64,000 nt of DNA, taken from contig CAWFZK010000042.1 of the NCBI GenBank assembly GCA_963820315.1, positions 86,341-150,340 on the forward strand, given 5' to 3'. The position numbers and the translations under genes were made by a program. Each line of letters begins with the position of its first letter. Position 1 is the stretch's first letter. The notes below the pieces were generated by a model, which was given only the letters and a program-made list of their open reading frames with translations, ran no database searches and was not told the DNA's origin. This DNA is from JACVRW01 sp963820315 (GTDB taxonomy: Bacteria > Actinomycetota > Thermoleophilia > Solirubrobacterales > Thermoleophilaceae). Positions 16,891-24,013 of this stretch are shown one piece after another.

Positions 16891-17985
16891 ATGAGCGCCC
16901 GGCCGGATGAGGCTCTGGGCGGCGCCGAGATCCCGCCCAAGCGCGTCGAGATCGTCGTCTCGGGTCTGACGGTCTTGAAGGCGGCGATCATCGCTCTGGG
17001 CGTCTACCTTGCGATCGTCGCGAGCGAGGTGCTGCTCACGATCGGGCTGGCTTTCGTGTTCGCGCTCGGCCTAGATCCGCTCGTCGGCTGGTTCACCCGT
17101 CGCGGCGTCGGCCGCGGCAAGGCGTCGCTGCTGGTCTTCGGCCTGCTCTTCCTGATCGCCGCCGTGATCGTGATCTGGGCCGCTGTGCCGCTCTGGAACG
17201 AGGTGCGCCATCTCACCGGCGACCTACCGAGCTACATGAGCGATCTCCAGGACGAGCCGCTGTTCAAGGAGCTCGACGAGCACACCGACGTTGCGAACAA
17301 GGCCGAGGACCTCGCCAAGAACATCGCGGACAAGATCCCTGAGGCGGCGAGCTCCTTGCTCGGGATCACGGGCGCGCTCGTCGGGACCGTCCTGAGCGTC
17401 GTGACGCTCGTGTTCCTCACGCTGTTCCTGCTGATCGGGCTGCCCGACCTCAAGCGCGGCGCGCTCGCGCTGCTGCCGCCGCAGGAGGCGGCTCGCGTCG
17501 AACGGCTGATGAAGGAGGTCACGGAGACGATCTCCTACTCGCTTGTCGGCAACCTCGCGATCTCGGTGATCGCGGGAACGGTCGTCGGCGTGACGGCGGT
17601 GATCATCGGGGCGCCCTTCCCGGTCGTGCTCGCGCTGATCGTCGGACTGTTCGACCTGATCCCCCAGATCGGCTCGATGATCGCCGCGATCATCGTCGTG
17701 CTGATCACGCTCGCCGGCTCGGGAGTGGCGGACGCGGTGATCATGCTGCTCGTGATCCTCGTCTACCAGCAGATCGAGAACTACGTGATCCAGCCGCTCG
17801 TATACCGGCGAGCGGTCTCGCTGTCGGGCTTCGCCACGATCGCAGTGGTGCTGGCAGGTGGTGCGTTGCTCGGGGTGATCGGCGCCATCCTGGCCGTCCC
17901 GGTCGCGGCGTCGATCAAGGTCGTGGTGGCGGACCTCACCGCGGCCCGGCGCGCCCGCATGGCAGAGCTCAGGGGAGCGGGCTAA
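16891..17985 (+). CDS. AI-2E family transporter (TqsA/PerM type)
   Basis: 364 residues: paired N-terminal helices (about 25-65), helix 3 (about 85-110), a soluble amphipathic segment with SYMSDLQDEPLFKELDEH, then the C-terminal helical block with GLFDLIPQIGSM and QIENYVIQPLVY, the conserved family signature. Members include autoinducer-2 exporters and Na+/H+ antiporters, so the substrate should not be taken from the name. Divergent from the AhpD-like gene, 42 bases apart. It stands alone on the plus strand before the small DUF7144-like gene. Confidence 0.88.
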   Translation: MSARPDEALGGAEIPPKRVEIVVSGLTVLKAAIIALGVYLAIVASEVLLTIGLAFVFALGLDPLVGWFTRRGVGRGKASLLVFGLLFLIAAVIVIWAAVPLWNEVRHLTGDLPSYMSDLQDEPLFKELDEHTDVANKAEDLAKNIADKIPEAASSLLGITGALVGTVLSVVTLVFLTLFLLIGLPDLKRGALALLPPQEAARVERLMKEVTETISYSLVGNLAISVIAGTVVGVTAVIIGAPFPVVLALIVGLFDLIPQIGSMIAAIIVVLITLAGSGVADAVIMLLVILVYQQIENYVIQPLVYRRAVSLSGFATIAVVLAGGALLGVIGAILAVPVAASIKVVVADLTAARRARMAELRGAG

Positions 17986-17994
17986 AGCAGGATC

Positions 17995-18041
17995 TGACCG
18001 CCCGAGCGACGAACCCCGCCCTTGGACATTCGCGGCGGTCA
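17995..18041 (+). promoter_or_regulatory. Inverted repeat upstream of DUF7144-like gene
   Basis: TGACCGCC (17995-18002) and GGCGGTCA (18034-18041), a perfect 8-bp inverted repeat with a 31-base spacer, between the permease stop and the GAGGAGG ribosome site of the next gene. It could be a weak terminator or a 5' leader structure; no T-run follows. Confidence 0.35.
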
Positions 18042-18055
18042 ATCGAGGAGGCTTC

Positions 18056-18473
18056 ATGGCTACTCAGGGGCAGTACCCGGGCGATAACGAGCCCGTTTCC
18101 GGCTGGGCTGTCGGCGGGGTCACCTTCGCCGCCTGCGTTCTCATACTTGATCGGGTTCTTCCAGGTGATCGCAGGGCTCGTGGCGATCATCGACGACAGC
18201 TTCTACGTCGTCACGCAGAACTACACCTTCGATCTCGACACGAGCGCGTGGGGCTGGATCCACCTGCTGATCGGCATCCTGCTCGTGATCACCGGCTTCG
18301 GGCTCTTCAACCGTTCCGCCTGGGCGGGCTACACCGCGATCTTCCTCGCGATGCTGAGCGCCCTGGCGAACTTCTTCTTCATCCCGTACTACCCGTTCTG
18401 GGCGATCCTCCTGATCGCGCTGGACGTCTGGGTGATCTGGGCGCTCACGCGGCCCGGCGCCGTCCGGACCTAG
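18056..18473 (+). pseudogene. Small membrane protein, DUF7144-like, one frameshift
   Basis: The first 25 residues (SGWAVGGVTFAAC) read from the ATG at 18056, preceded by GAGGAGG, and the rest (IGFFQVIAGLVAIIDDSFYVV ... NFFFIPYYPFW) continues in the next frame from about 18135. Rejoined it is a ~138-residue protein with four membrane helices, the pattern I associate with the actinobacterial DUF7144 family. One extra base near 18130 explains the break. Function of the family is unknown. A strong hairpin (18487-18510) follows the stop. Confidence 0.75.
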
Positions 18474-18486
18474 CTCATATCTCACA

Positions 18487-18510
18487 GCGGCCCGCCGCCC
18501 GGCGGGCCGC
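18487..18510 (+). terminator. GC-rich hairpin, likely terminator
   Basis: Perfect 10-bp stem GCGGCCCGCC-GCCC-GGCGGGCCGC, extendable on both sides (ACA/TGT) across a 2-base bulge. It starts 14 bases after the DUF7144-like stop. No T-run, as often in high-GC actinobacteria. It ends just before the TACCTT hexamer of the following LuxR gene. Confidence 0.55.
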
Positions 18511-18527
18511 GCTGTACCTTGCGGGGC

Positions 18528-21341
18528 GTGGGCCGGCCTGCACCGACGAGTGCGCGGCTGCTCGACCGCGACCGCGAGCTGGGCGAGATCCTCGAGCGCC
18601 TCGACGCCGCTCGCACGGGAGCGGGCTCGGCGCTCGTCGTCGAGGGGCCCGGCGGGATCGGGAAGACGGAGTTGCTGCTGGCGGCCGAGCGGGAGGCACG
18701 CGCGCGCGGCATGTGCGTGCTGACCGCACGCGGCGCCGAGCTCGAGCGCGAGTTCGCCTTTGGAGTGGTGCGGCAGCTGTTCGAGGCGCGCGTCCACGGC
18801 CCCGACGCCGACGAGCTCATGGACGGGGCCGCGGCGCTGTGCGCGCCCGTCTTCGAGCTGGTTGGACACGGTGAGGAGGACGAGCGCTCGTTCGCCGTGC
18901 TGCACGGGCTCTACTGGCTGTGTGCGAGCCTCGCGGACCGGGCCCCGCTGCTCGTGCTGGTCGATGACGCGCACTGGTCCGATCCGGCCTCACTGGCCTT
19001 CCTCGCCTACCTCGCCCGCCGCGTGGAGGACCTGCCGGTGGCGCTGGCCGTGGCGAGCCGACCCGGTGCCGAGGAGGTCGAGGAGCAGCTGCTCGAGGAG
19101 CTGCTCGGGCACCCCCGCGCCGGGCTCGTGCGGCCGGGACCGCTCGGCGGAGCCGCGCTCGAGGCGCTGCTGCGCGAGGAGACGGGCGACGACCCCGACG
19201 AGGCCTTCGTGGACGCCTGCCTCGCCGCGACCGAGGGCAACCCCTTTCTCGTGCGCGAGCTGGTGCGCGAGGTCGGCGAGCGCGAAATCGCAGCCTCGGC
19301 CCGTGACGCCGAACGGGTCCGCGAGCTCGGCCCGCGCACCGTGGCACGCCGCCTGCTCGCCAGGCTCGCGAACGCGTCCCCGCTGGCGGTCGAGGTGGTG
19401 CGAGCGGTCGCGGTGCTGGGCGCGGACGCGGACGTGCGCCGCCTGGCGCGGCTCGCCCACCTGCCGGCCGACGAGGTGGGCCCGGTCCTCGATGCGCTGC
19501 GCACGGCCGACGTCCTGACGGGCGAGCAGCCCGTCGAGTTCGTGCACCCGATCACCCGCTCGGCGATCTACGCGGCGATACCGGCCGGGGAGCGGGGGCG
19601 CCTGCACGGCCTCGCCGCGGAGCTGCTGCGCACGGAGGGCGCCGCGAGCGAGCGCATCGCGAGCCACCTGCTCGTGACCGAGCCGGGCGGTGCCGAGGCG
19701 ACCGTCGACTTCCTCGTCTCCGCCGCCCATGGGGCGCTGGGGCGCGGCGCCCCGAGCTCGGCGGCCGCCTACCTGCGTCGTGCGCTCGCGGAGCCGCCCG
19801 CCGCGGACGAGCGGGCCAGGCTGCTGGCCGAGCTCGGCTCCGCCGAGTCGCTCGTCGGCGACGCCCGCGCGATCGGCCACCTGAGCGAGGCGCTCGAGAG
19901 CTCACCCGAGAGCGAACCGCGCAGGATGGCCGCACTCGCGCTCGCCCAGTTCTTCGTCCTCTCGGGCGAGACGGGGCGCGCGGCCTCCCTCTATGAGTCA
20001 GCCGCCCCTCGGCATGAGCGCTGGGCGCTCCGGCTGGAGGCATCCGCCGTAGCCGCGGGCGTGGGCGACGTGGCGGTGGCGCCGCTGATGGCGGAGCGCG
20101 TCGACGCGCTGCGAGCGGTCGTGGAGCGGGATCCCGGTGCTCCGTCGGGGGTCTTCGCCGCGGTTGCGATCGCGAATGCGCAGACGGCCACGCCCGCCGG
20201 CGAGATCGTTGCGCCGGCGAGGCGGGCGCGCGCCGGCGCGAAGCGCCGCGGCCTCGGCTGGGCGACCTGGCTCGTCGCCCTCTTCACCTCGCTTCTCTTC
20301 GCAGAGCACTACGACGAGGCCGAGGAGCTCGTCGAAGAGGGGCTCGCGATCGCCCGCTCGCGGGGATCCGAGATCCACTTCGCGATGTGCTCCGCGATGC
20401 GCAGCTGCCTGGCGCTGCGCCGGGGGGCGCTGGGCGACGCCGAGGAGGACGCGCGCGTGGCCCTGCAGGCGGCCCCGCGCCAGGCCCACGGCTTCTACGG
20501 GATGTTCGCGCTCGCGGGCCTGACGGAGGCCCTCGTCGAGCGCGGACTGCCGGCCGAGGCCGAGCGCGAGCTGGAGCGGATCGGGCTCCCGGAGCGCTCG
20601 TCCGCGCTCACCTACGGCCCCCTGCTCAGCGCGCGCGGGCGGCTGCGGCTTGCGCAGGGGCGCGCCGAGGAGGCGCTGGAGGACTTCCTGGCAGCCGGGC
20701 GCCATCTGCTGCGCGGCGAGTGCACCACGCCGAGCGCCGCCGCGTGGCGCTCCGGCGCCGCCGGCGCGCAGCTCGCGCTCGGAGACCCGGAGGCCGCCCG
20801 AGCGCTCGCGGCCGAGGAGGCCGAGCTCGCCCGGACGGCGGGCTTTCCCCGCGCGCTCGGCATCGCCCTGCGAGCCGAGGGACTCGCCACGGGTGGCGAG
20901 AGCGGCCTCGCGCTGCTGGAGGCCTCGGTCGAGTCGCTCGAGCGCTCGCAGGCACAGCTCGAGCTCGGCAGGTCGCTCGCCGAGCTCGGTGCGCGGCTCA
21001 GACGCGACGGACGCCGCGCGGACTCGCGCGAGCCGCTGCGGCGCGCGCTCGATCTGGCCAGCCGCTGCGGCGCAGCTGCGCTCGCCGAGCAGGCCCGCAC
21101 CGAGCTCCGCGCCGCGGGGGGGCGGCCGCGCCAGGACGTGCTGTCGGGGCCCGGCTCACTCACCGCGAGCGAGCGGCGTGTCGCGGAGCTGGCCGCGGAG
21201 GGTCTCAGCAACCGCGAGATCGCCCAAGCGTTGTTCGTGTCCTTGCGCACGGTCGAAACCCACCTCACGCACGCGTTCCAGAAGCTCGACATCGACTCCC
21301 GCACGAAGCTCGCCGACGCCCTGCGCGGCACCACGACATGA
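18528..21341 (+). CDS. Large ATPase-LuxR transcriptional regulator (LAL/STAND type)
   Basis: 937 residues: N-terminal Walker A (GPGGIGKT, 40-47) and Walker B-like VDDAHW inside an AAA/STAND ATPase, a long helical-repeat middle, and a C-terminal LuxR HTH (last ~60 residues, LTASERRVAELAAEGLSNRE...SLRTVETHLTH). Such proteins switch on target genes after ligand-driven ATP-dependent assembly. GTG at 18528 is preferred over TTG at 18519 because TACCTT (18515-18520) overlaps the TTG and lies seven bases before the GTG, a leaderless pattern. Intact paralogue of 4099-6917. Lies directly upstream of the FadD-like gene, a possible target. Confidence 0.87.
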   Translation: MGRPAPTSARLLDRDRELGEILERLDAARTGAGSALVVEGPGGIGKTELLLAAEREARARGMCVLTARGAELEREFAFGVVRQLFEARVHGPDADELMDGAAALCAPVFELVGHGEEDERSFAVLHGLYWLCASLADRAPLLVLVDDAHWSDPASLAFLAYLARRVEDLPVALAVASRPGAEEVEEQLLEELLGHPRAGLVRPGPLGGAALEALLREETGDDPDEAFVDACLAATEGNPFLVRELVREVGEREIAASARDAERVRELGPRTVARRLLARLANASPLAVEVVRAVAVLGADADVRRLARLAHLPADEVGPVLDALRTADVLTGEQPVEFVHPITRSAIYAAIPAGERGRLHGLAAELLRTEGAASERIASHLLVTEPGGAEATVDFLVSAAHGALGRGAPSSAAAYLRRALAEPPAADERARLLAELGSAESLVGDARAIGHLSEALESSPESEPRRMAALALAQFFVLSGETGRAASLYESAAPRHERWALRLEASAVAAGVGDVAVAPLMAERVDALRAVVERDPGAPSGVFAAVAIANAQTATPAGEIVAPARRARAGAKRRGLGWATWLVALFTSLLFAEHYDEAEELVEEGLAIARSRGSEIHFAMCSAMRSCLALRRGALGDAEEDARVALQAAPRQAHGFYGMFALAGLTEALVERGLPAEAERELERIGLPERSSALTYGPLLSARGRLRLAQGRAEEALEDFLAAGRHLLRGECTTPSAAAWRSGAAGAQLALGDPEAARALAAEEAELARTAGFPRALGIALRAEGLATGGESGLALLEASVESLERSQAQLELGRSLAELGARLRRDGRRADSREPLRRALDLASRCGAAALAEQARTELRAAGGRPRQDVLSGPGSLTASERRVAELAAEGLSNREIAQALFVSLRTVETHLTHAFQKLDIDSRTKLADALRGTTT

Positions 21342-21363
21342 AAATCTCGTGGTCGGGCCACGA
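21330..21363. promoter_or_regulatory. Triple CCACGA/TCGTGG repeat before the acyl-CoA ligase gene
   Basis: ACCACGA (21330-21336) and TCGTGGT (21347-21353) form a perfect 7-bp inverted repeat with a 10-base spacer; TCGTGG (21347-21352) can also pair with CCACGA (21358-21363) over a 5-base loop. The two structures are mutually exclusive. It spans the LuxR stop codon and ends 35 bases before the FadD ATG. Operator or attenuator are both possible. Confidence 0.4.
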
Positions 21364-21397
21364 TGCGCCGCCGGCCCCCGGGGCAGACCATCGGCGC

Positions 21398-23167
21398 ATG
21401 AACACGACTGCCGTGCAGACCGCGCCGACGACGCCGGCGACCCTCGACGATCAGACCCTGTGCGCCGCCTTCCAGCGCACGGCCGCCGAGCGACCGGACG
21501 AGCTCGCGCTGGCCGACGAGCGCCACGCGGCCGGCATCAGCTGGCACGAGTACGGCGAGCGCGTGCGCCGCATCGCCGAGGGCCTGCACTCGCTCGGCCT
21601 GCGCCGCGGCGACACACTCGCCCTGCTGCTCACCAACCGCAGCGAGTTCCACCTCCTCGACGCCGCGGCGATCCACCTGGGAGCCGTGCCCTTCTCGGTC
21701 TACACGACGAGCGCACCCGAGCAGATCGAATATCTCCTGCGCGACTCGGGCGCCCGCGTGGTCGTGACGGAGACGGCCCTGCACGACCGGCTCGCGCAGG
21801 CGCTCGACCTGGGCGAGCGGCCGCCCGACTCACTCGTCATCGTCGACGGCCCGACCGGCGCCCTGACCCTCGACGAGCTGGAGCTGCGGCGTTCGGCCGG
21901 GTTCGACTTCGACGCGAGCTGGAGCGCCGTCGGCGCCGACGACCTGCTGACGCTCATCTACACCTCGGGCACGACCGGCCCGCCCAAGGGCGTCGAGCTG
22001 ACGCACCGGAACCTGCTCGCCGCGTGGCGTGGCCTGCAGGCAGCCTGGGAACTCCCGCACCCGGGCAGCTCGACGATCTCCTACCTGCCCTCGGCGCATA
22101 TCGCCGATCGCTTCGGCTGCCACTACGCCGGCATGCTCTTCGGCACGGCGATCACCTCGTGCGGCGACCCGCGCCAGGTCGGCAAGCTGCTTCCGGAGGT
22201 CCGGCCGACCGTGTTCGCGGCCGTCCCGCGCATCTGGCAGAAGCTCAAGGCGGGCGTCGAAGCCGCGCTCGGCGCGGAAGCCGACGACGCACGCCGCAAT
22301 GCGATGGCCTGGGCGCTCGAGACCGGCCGGACGGTCGTCGAGCTCGAGCAGCGCGGCGAGGCGGTCCCCGCGGACCTGCGCGACGAGCTCGCGCGCGCCG
22401 ATGAGCTCGTGCTGTCCGGCATTCGCGCCCGGCTCGGGCTCGACCGTTGCGAGATCGCGGTATGCGCTGCGGCGCCTGTGCCGCCGGAGGTGCTCACGTT
22501 CCTACAGGGCCTTGGGTTGCCGATCGTCGAGCTCTACGGGTTGTCCGAGACGTCCGCCGTCGCCACCGCCAACCGGCCTGGCCACCAGCGGATCGGAACG
22601 GTCGGCCAGCCGGCTCCGGGCGTGGAGCTGCGGCTCGCGGACGACGGCGAGATCCTCCTGCGCGGCGACGTGCTCATGCGCGGCTACCGCAACCGCCCGG
22701 ACCAGACGGGCGAGGCGATCGACGCCGACGGCTGGCTCCACACGGGCGACGTGGGCGTGCTCGACGAGGACGGCTATCTGCGCATCGTCGACCGCAAGAA
22801 GGAGCTGATCATCAATGCGGCCGGCAAGAACATGTCGCCGGCGAACATCGAGTCGGCGCTCAAAGCCGCCAGCGGCCTGATCGGCCAGGCCTGCGTGATC
22901 GGCGACGCCCGGCCCTACAACGTCGCGCTGCTCACACCCGACGCGGAGGCGTCGGGCCGGCTCGCGCCCGAGGCCCTGCACGCCGAGATCGCCGCGGCGG
23001 TCGAGCGCGCGAACGCGCGCCTGTCGCGCGTCGAGCAGATCAAGCGCCACCGCCTGCTCGAGCACGACTGGATGCCCGGCGGCGTCGAGCTGACGCCGAC
23101 GATGAAGCTGAAGCGGCGCGCGATCGCGAAGCGCTACGCGGACGAGATCGAGCGGCTCTACGCCTAG
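21398..23167 (+). CDS. Long-chain fatty-acid-CoA ligase / AMP-dependent synthetase (FadD-like)
   Basis: 589 residues with the adenylate-forming motifs: P-loop YTSGTTGPPKG (188-198), LYGLSETSA, the HTGDVGVLDEDGY hinge region and DRKKELIINAAGKNMSP. The K-N-M-S-P ending of that motif is typical of long-chain acyl-CoA synthetases (FadD15/ACSL) that convert fatty acid, ATP and CoA to acyl-CoA. The ATG at 21398 has GACCAT six bases upstream and no Shine-Dalgarno. It follows the intact ATPase-LuxR regulator after 56 bases carrying a repeat structure. Confidence 0.9.
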   Translation: MNTTAVQTAPTTPATLDDQTLCAAFQRTAAERPDELALADERHAAGISWHEYGERVRRIAEGLHSLGLRRGDTLALLLTNRSEFHLLDAAAIHLGAVPFSVYTTSAPEQIEYLLRDSGARVVVTETALHDRLAQALDLGERPPDSLVIVDGPTGALTLDELELRRSAGFDFDASWSAVGADDLLTLIYTSGTTGPPKGVELTHRNLLAAWRGLQAAWELPHPGSSTISYLPSAHIADRFGCHYAGMLFGTAITSCGDPRQVGKLLPEVRPTVFAAVPRIWQKLKAGVEAALGAEADDARRNAMAWALETGRTVVELEQRGEAVPADLRDELARADELVLSGIRARLGLDRCEIAVCAAAPVPPEVLTFLQGLGLPIVELYGLSETSAVATANRPGHQRIGTVGQPAPGVELRLADDGEILLRGDVLMRGYRNRPDQTGEAIDADGWLHTGDVGVLDEDGYLRIVDRKKELIINAAGKNMSPANIESALKAASGLIGQACVIGDARPYNVALLTPDAEASGRLAPEALHAEIAAAVERANARLSRVEQIKRHRLLEHDWMPGGVELTPTMKLKRRAIAKRYADEIERLYA

Positions 23168-23280
23168 GCCCCGATTCGGCGTGGCCCCACGACCCGATCG
23201 CGGTCCGGGTCGAGATCGGGGGCCGTTGCAACGCGGCGGGGACGGTGAGAAGGTCGGTAGAGGCGACAGAAGGAGACGAG

Positions 23281-23643
23281 ATGGCCGATCGCATGCTGTT
23301 CATCGCATGGGCAGAGCCTGTCCGCGGCAGGGAGGAACGTAGCCTGGAGGTATTCAACGACGCCCTGGGCTTCTATGGGCGCTGCCAGCAGGAGGGGCGT
23401 ATCGAGAGCTTCGATGTCGCCCTGCTCGCCCCGAATCCCGATATCGGCGGCTACATCGAGCTGCACGGCAGCCCGGATCAGCTCAACGCACTGAGCGAGG
23501 ATCTGGAATACCGGCGCATCCTCGCCGAGGCGACGACCGTGGTCGAGGGCATGCGCGTAATCGAGGGCGCCACCAACCAGGGCGTCGCCGAGGAGATGGA
23601 GATCTTCCGAGAGGCGATCAGCAAGGTCCCCCAGAGCGCCTGA
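23281..23643 (+). CDS. Conserved small protein, possible dimeric alpha/beta-barrel fold
   Basis: 120 residues, acidic, no signal or membrane segment. The pattern of an opening beta strand (RMLFIAWAEPV), an amphipathic helix (EVFNDALGFYGRCQQEGR), strands (SFDVALLAP, GYIELHG) and a second helix resembles ferredoxin-like alpha/beta-barrel proteins; this is a fold guess, not a family hit. Strong Shine-Dalgarno AAGGAG 8 bases upstream. No operon partner is evident. Confidence 0.7.
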   Translation: MADRMLFIAWAEPVRGREERSLEVFNDALGFYGRCQQEGRIESFDVALLAPNPDIGGYIELHGSPDQLNALSEDLEYRRILAEATTVVEGMRVIEGATNQGVAEEMEIFREAISKVPQSA

Positions 23644-23723
23644 CGGGGTTCCCAAGCCGGCGCAGTGCGTTCGGCCGGCCGAGGAGGGATCGCCTGCCCG
23701 TCGAATGGGTATGGATCGCTCCG

Positions 23724-23963
23724 ATGGATCGGCAGGGAAGGCCCGACCGGGCGCACATCGCCGCGCTGATCGAGACGGCGGCGACGAGACAGCGCGCCGC
23801 AGGTGGAGCGTTGGCGGCTCTCGTCGCGGCGCGACGGCCCGGGCCGGCGGATCGCTCACTCCCCGTCGCGGCGGAATGGCTGCGGCGCTGGCGGCCGCAG
23901 CGACTGACCGCCCCCGCGCCGGACTGCACTTGCGCGGCGGGGCGCTGCACGTGGTGTAACTGA
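23724..23963 (+). CDS. Small protein ending in a four-cysteine cluster
   Basis: 79 residues from ATG 23724: an N-terminal helical part (RAHIAALIETAATRQRAAGG), a proline/arginine middle, and a C-terminus reading CTCAAGRCTWCN, four Cys within twelve residues, suited to zinc or Fe-S binding. In-frame sequence upstream (LPVEWVWIAP) also looks coding, and GAGGAGG at 23681-23687 lies six bases before an in-frame CTG at 23694, so the real start may be that CTG. It fills most of the otherwise empty 370-base gap between 23643 and 24014. Function unknown. Confidence 0.45.
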   Translation: MDRQGRPDRAHIAALIETAATRQRAAGGALAALVAARRPGPADRSLPVAAEWLRRWRPQRLTAPAPDCTCAAGRCTWCN

Positions 23964-23979
23964 ATTCCGCTAGGTGAAG

Positions 23980-23998
23980 CGCTCGACGAGGTCGAGCG
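23980..23998. promoter_or_regulatory. Perfect dyad in the nhaA promoter region
   Basis: CGCTCGAC-GAG-GTCGAGCG, 8-bp arms, ending one base before the TACTCT hexamer (23999-24004), which is nine bases before the nhaA ATG. It would lie where a -35/-10 spacer is expected, so an operator is more likely than a terminator; alternatively it ends the small Cys-cluster gene. Confidence 0.45.
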
Positions 23999-24013
23999 TA
24001 CTCTCAGGCGGCC

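Noticed and set aside
23705..23959. 84-residue frame starting MGMDRSDG in the gap before nhaA
   Set aside because: Arg/Gly/Ala-rich low complexity; the overlapping frame ending in the Cys cluster is more coding-like.
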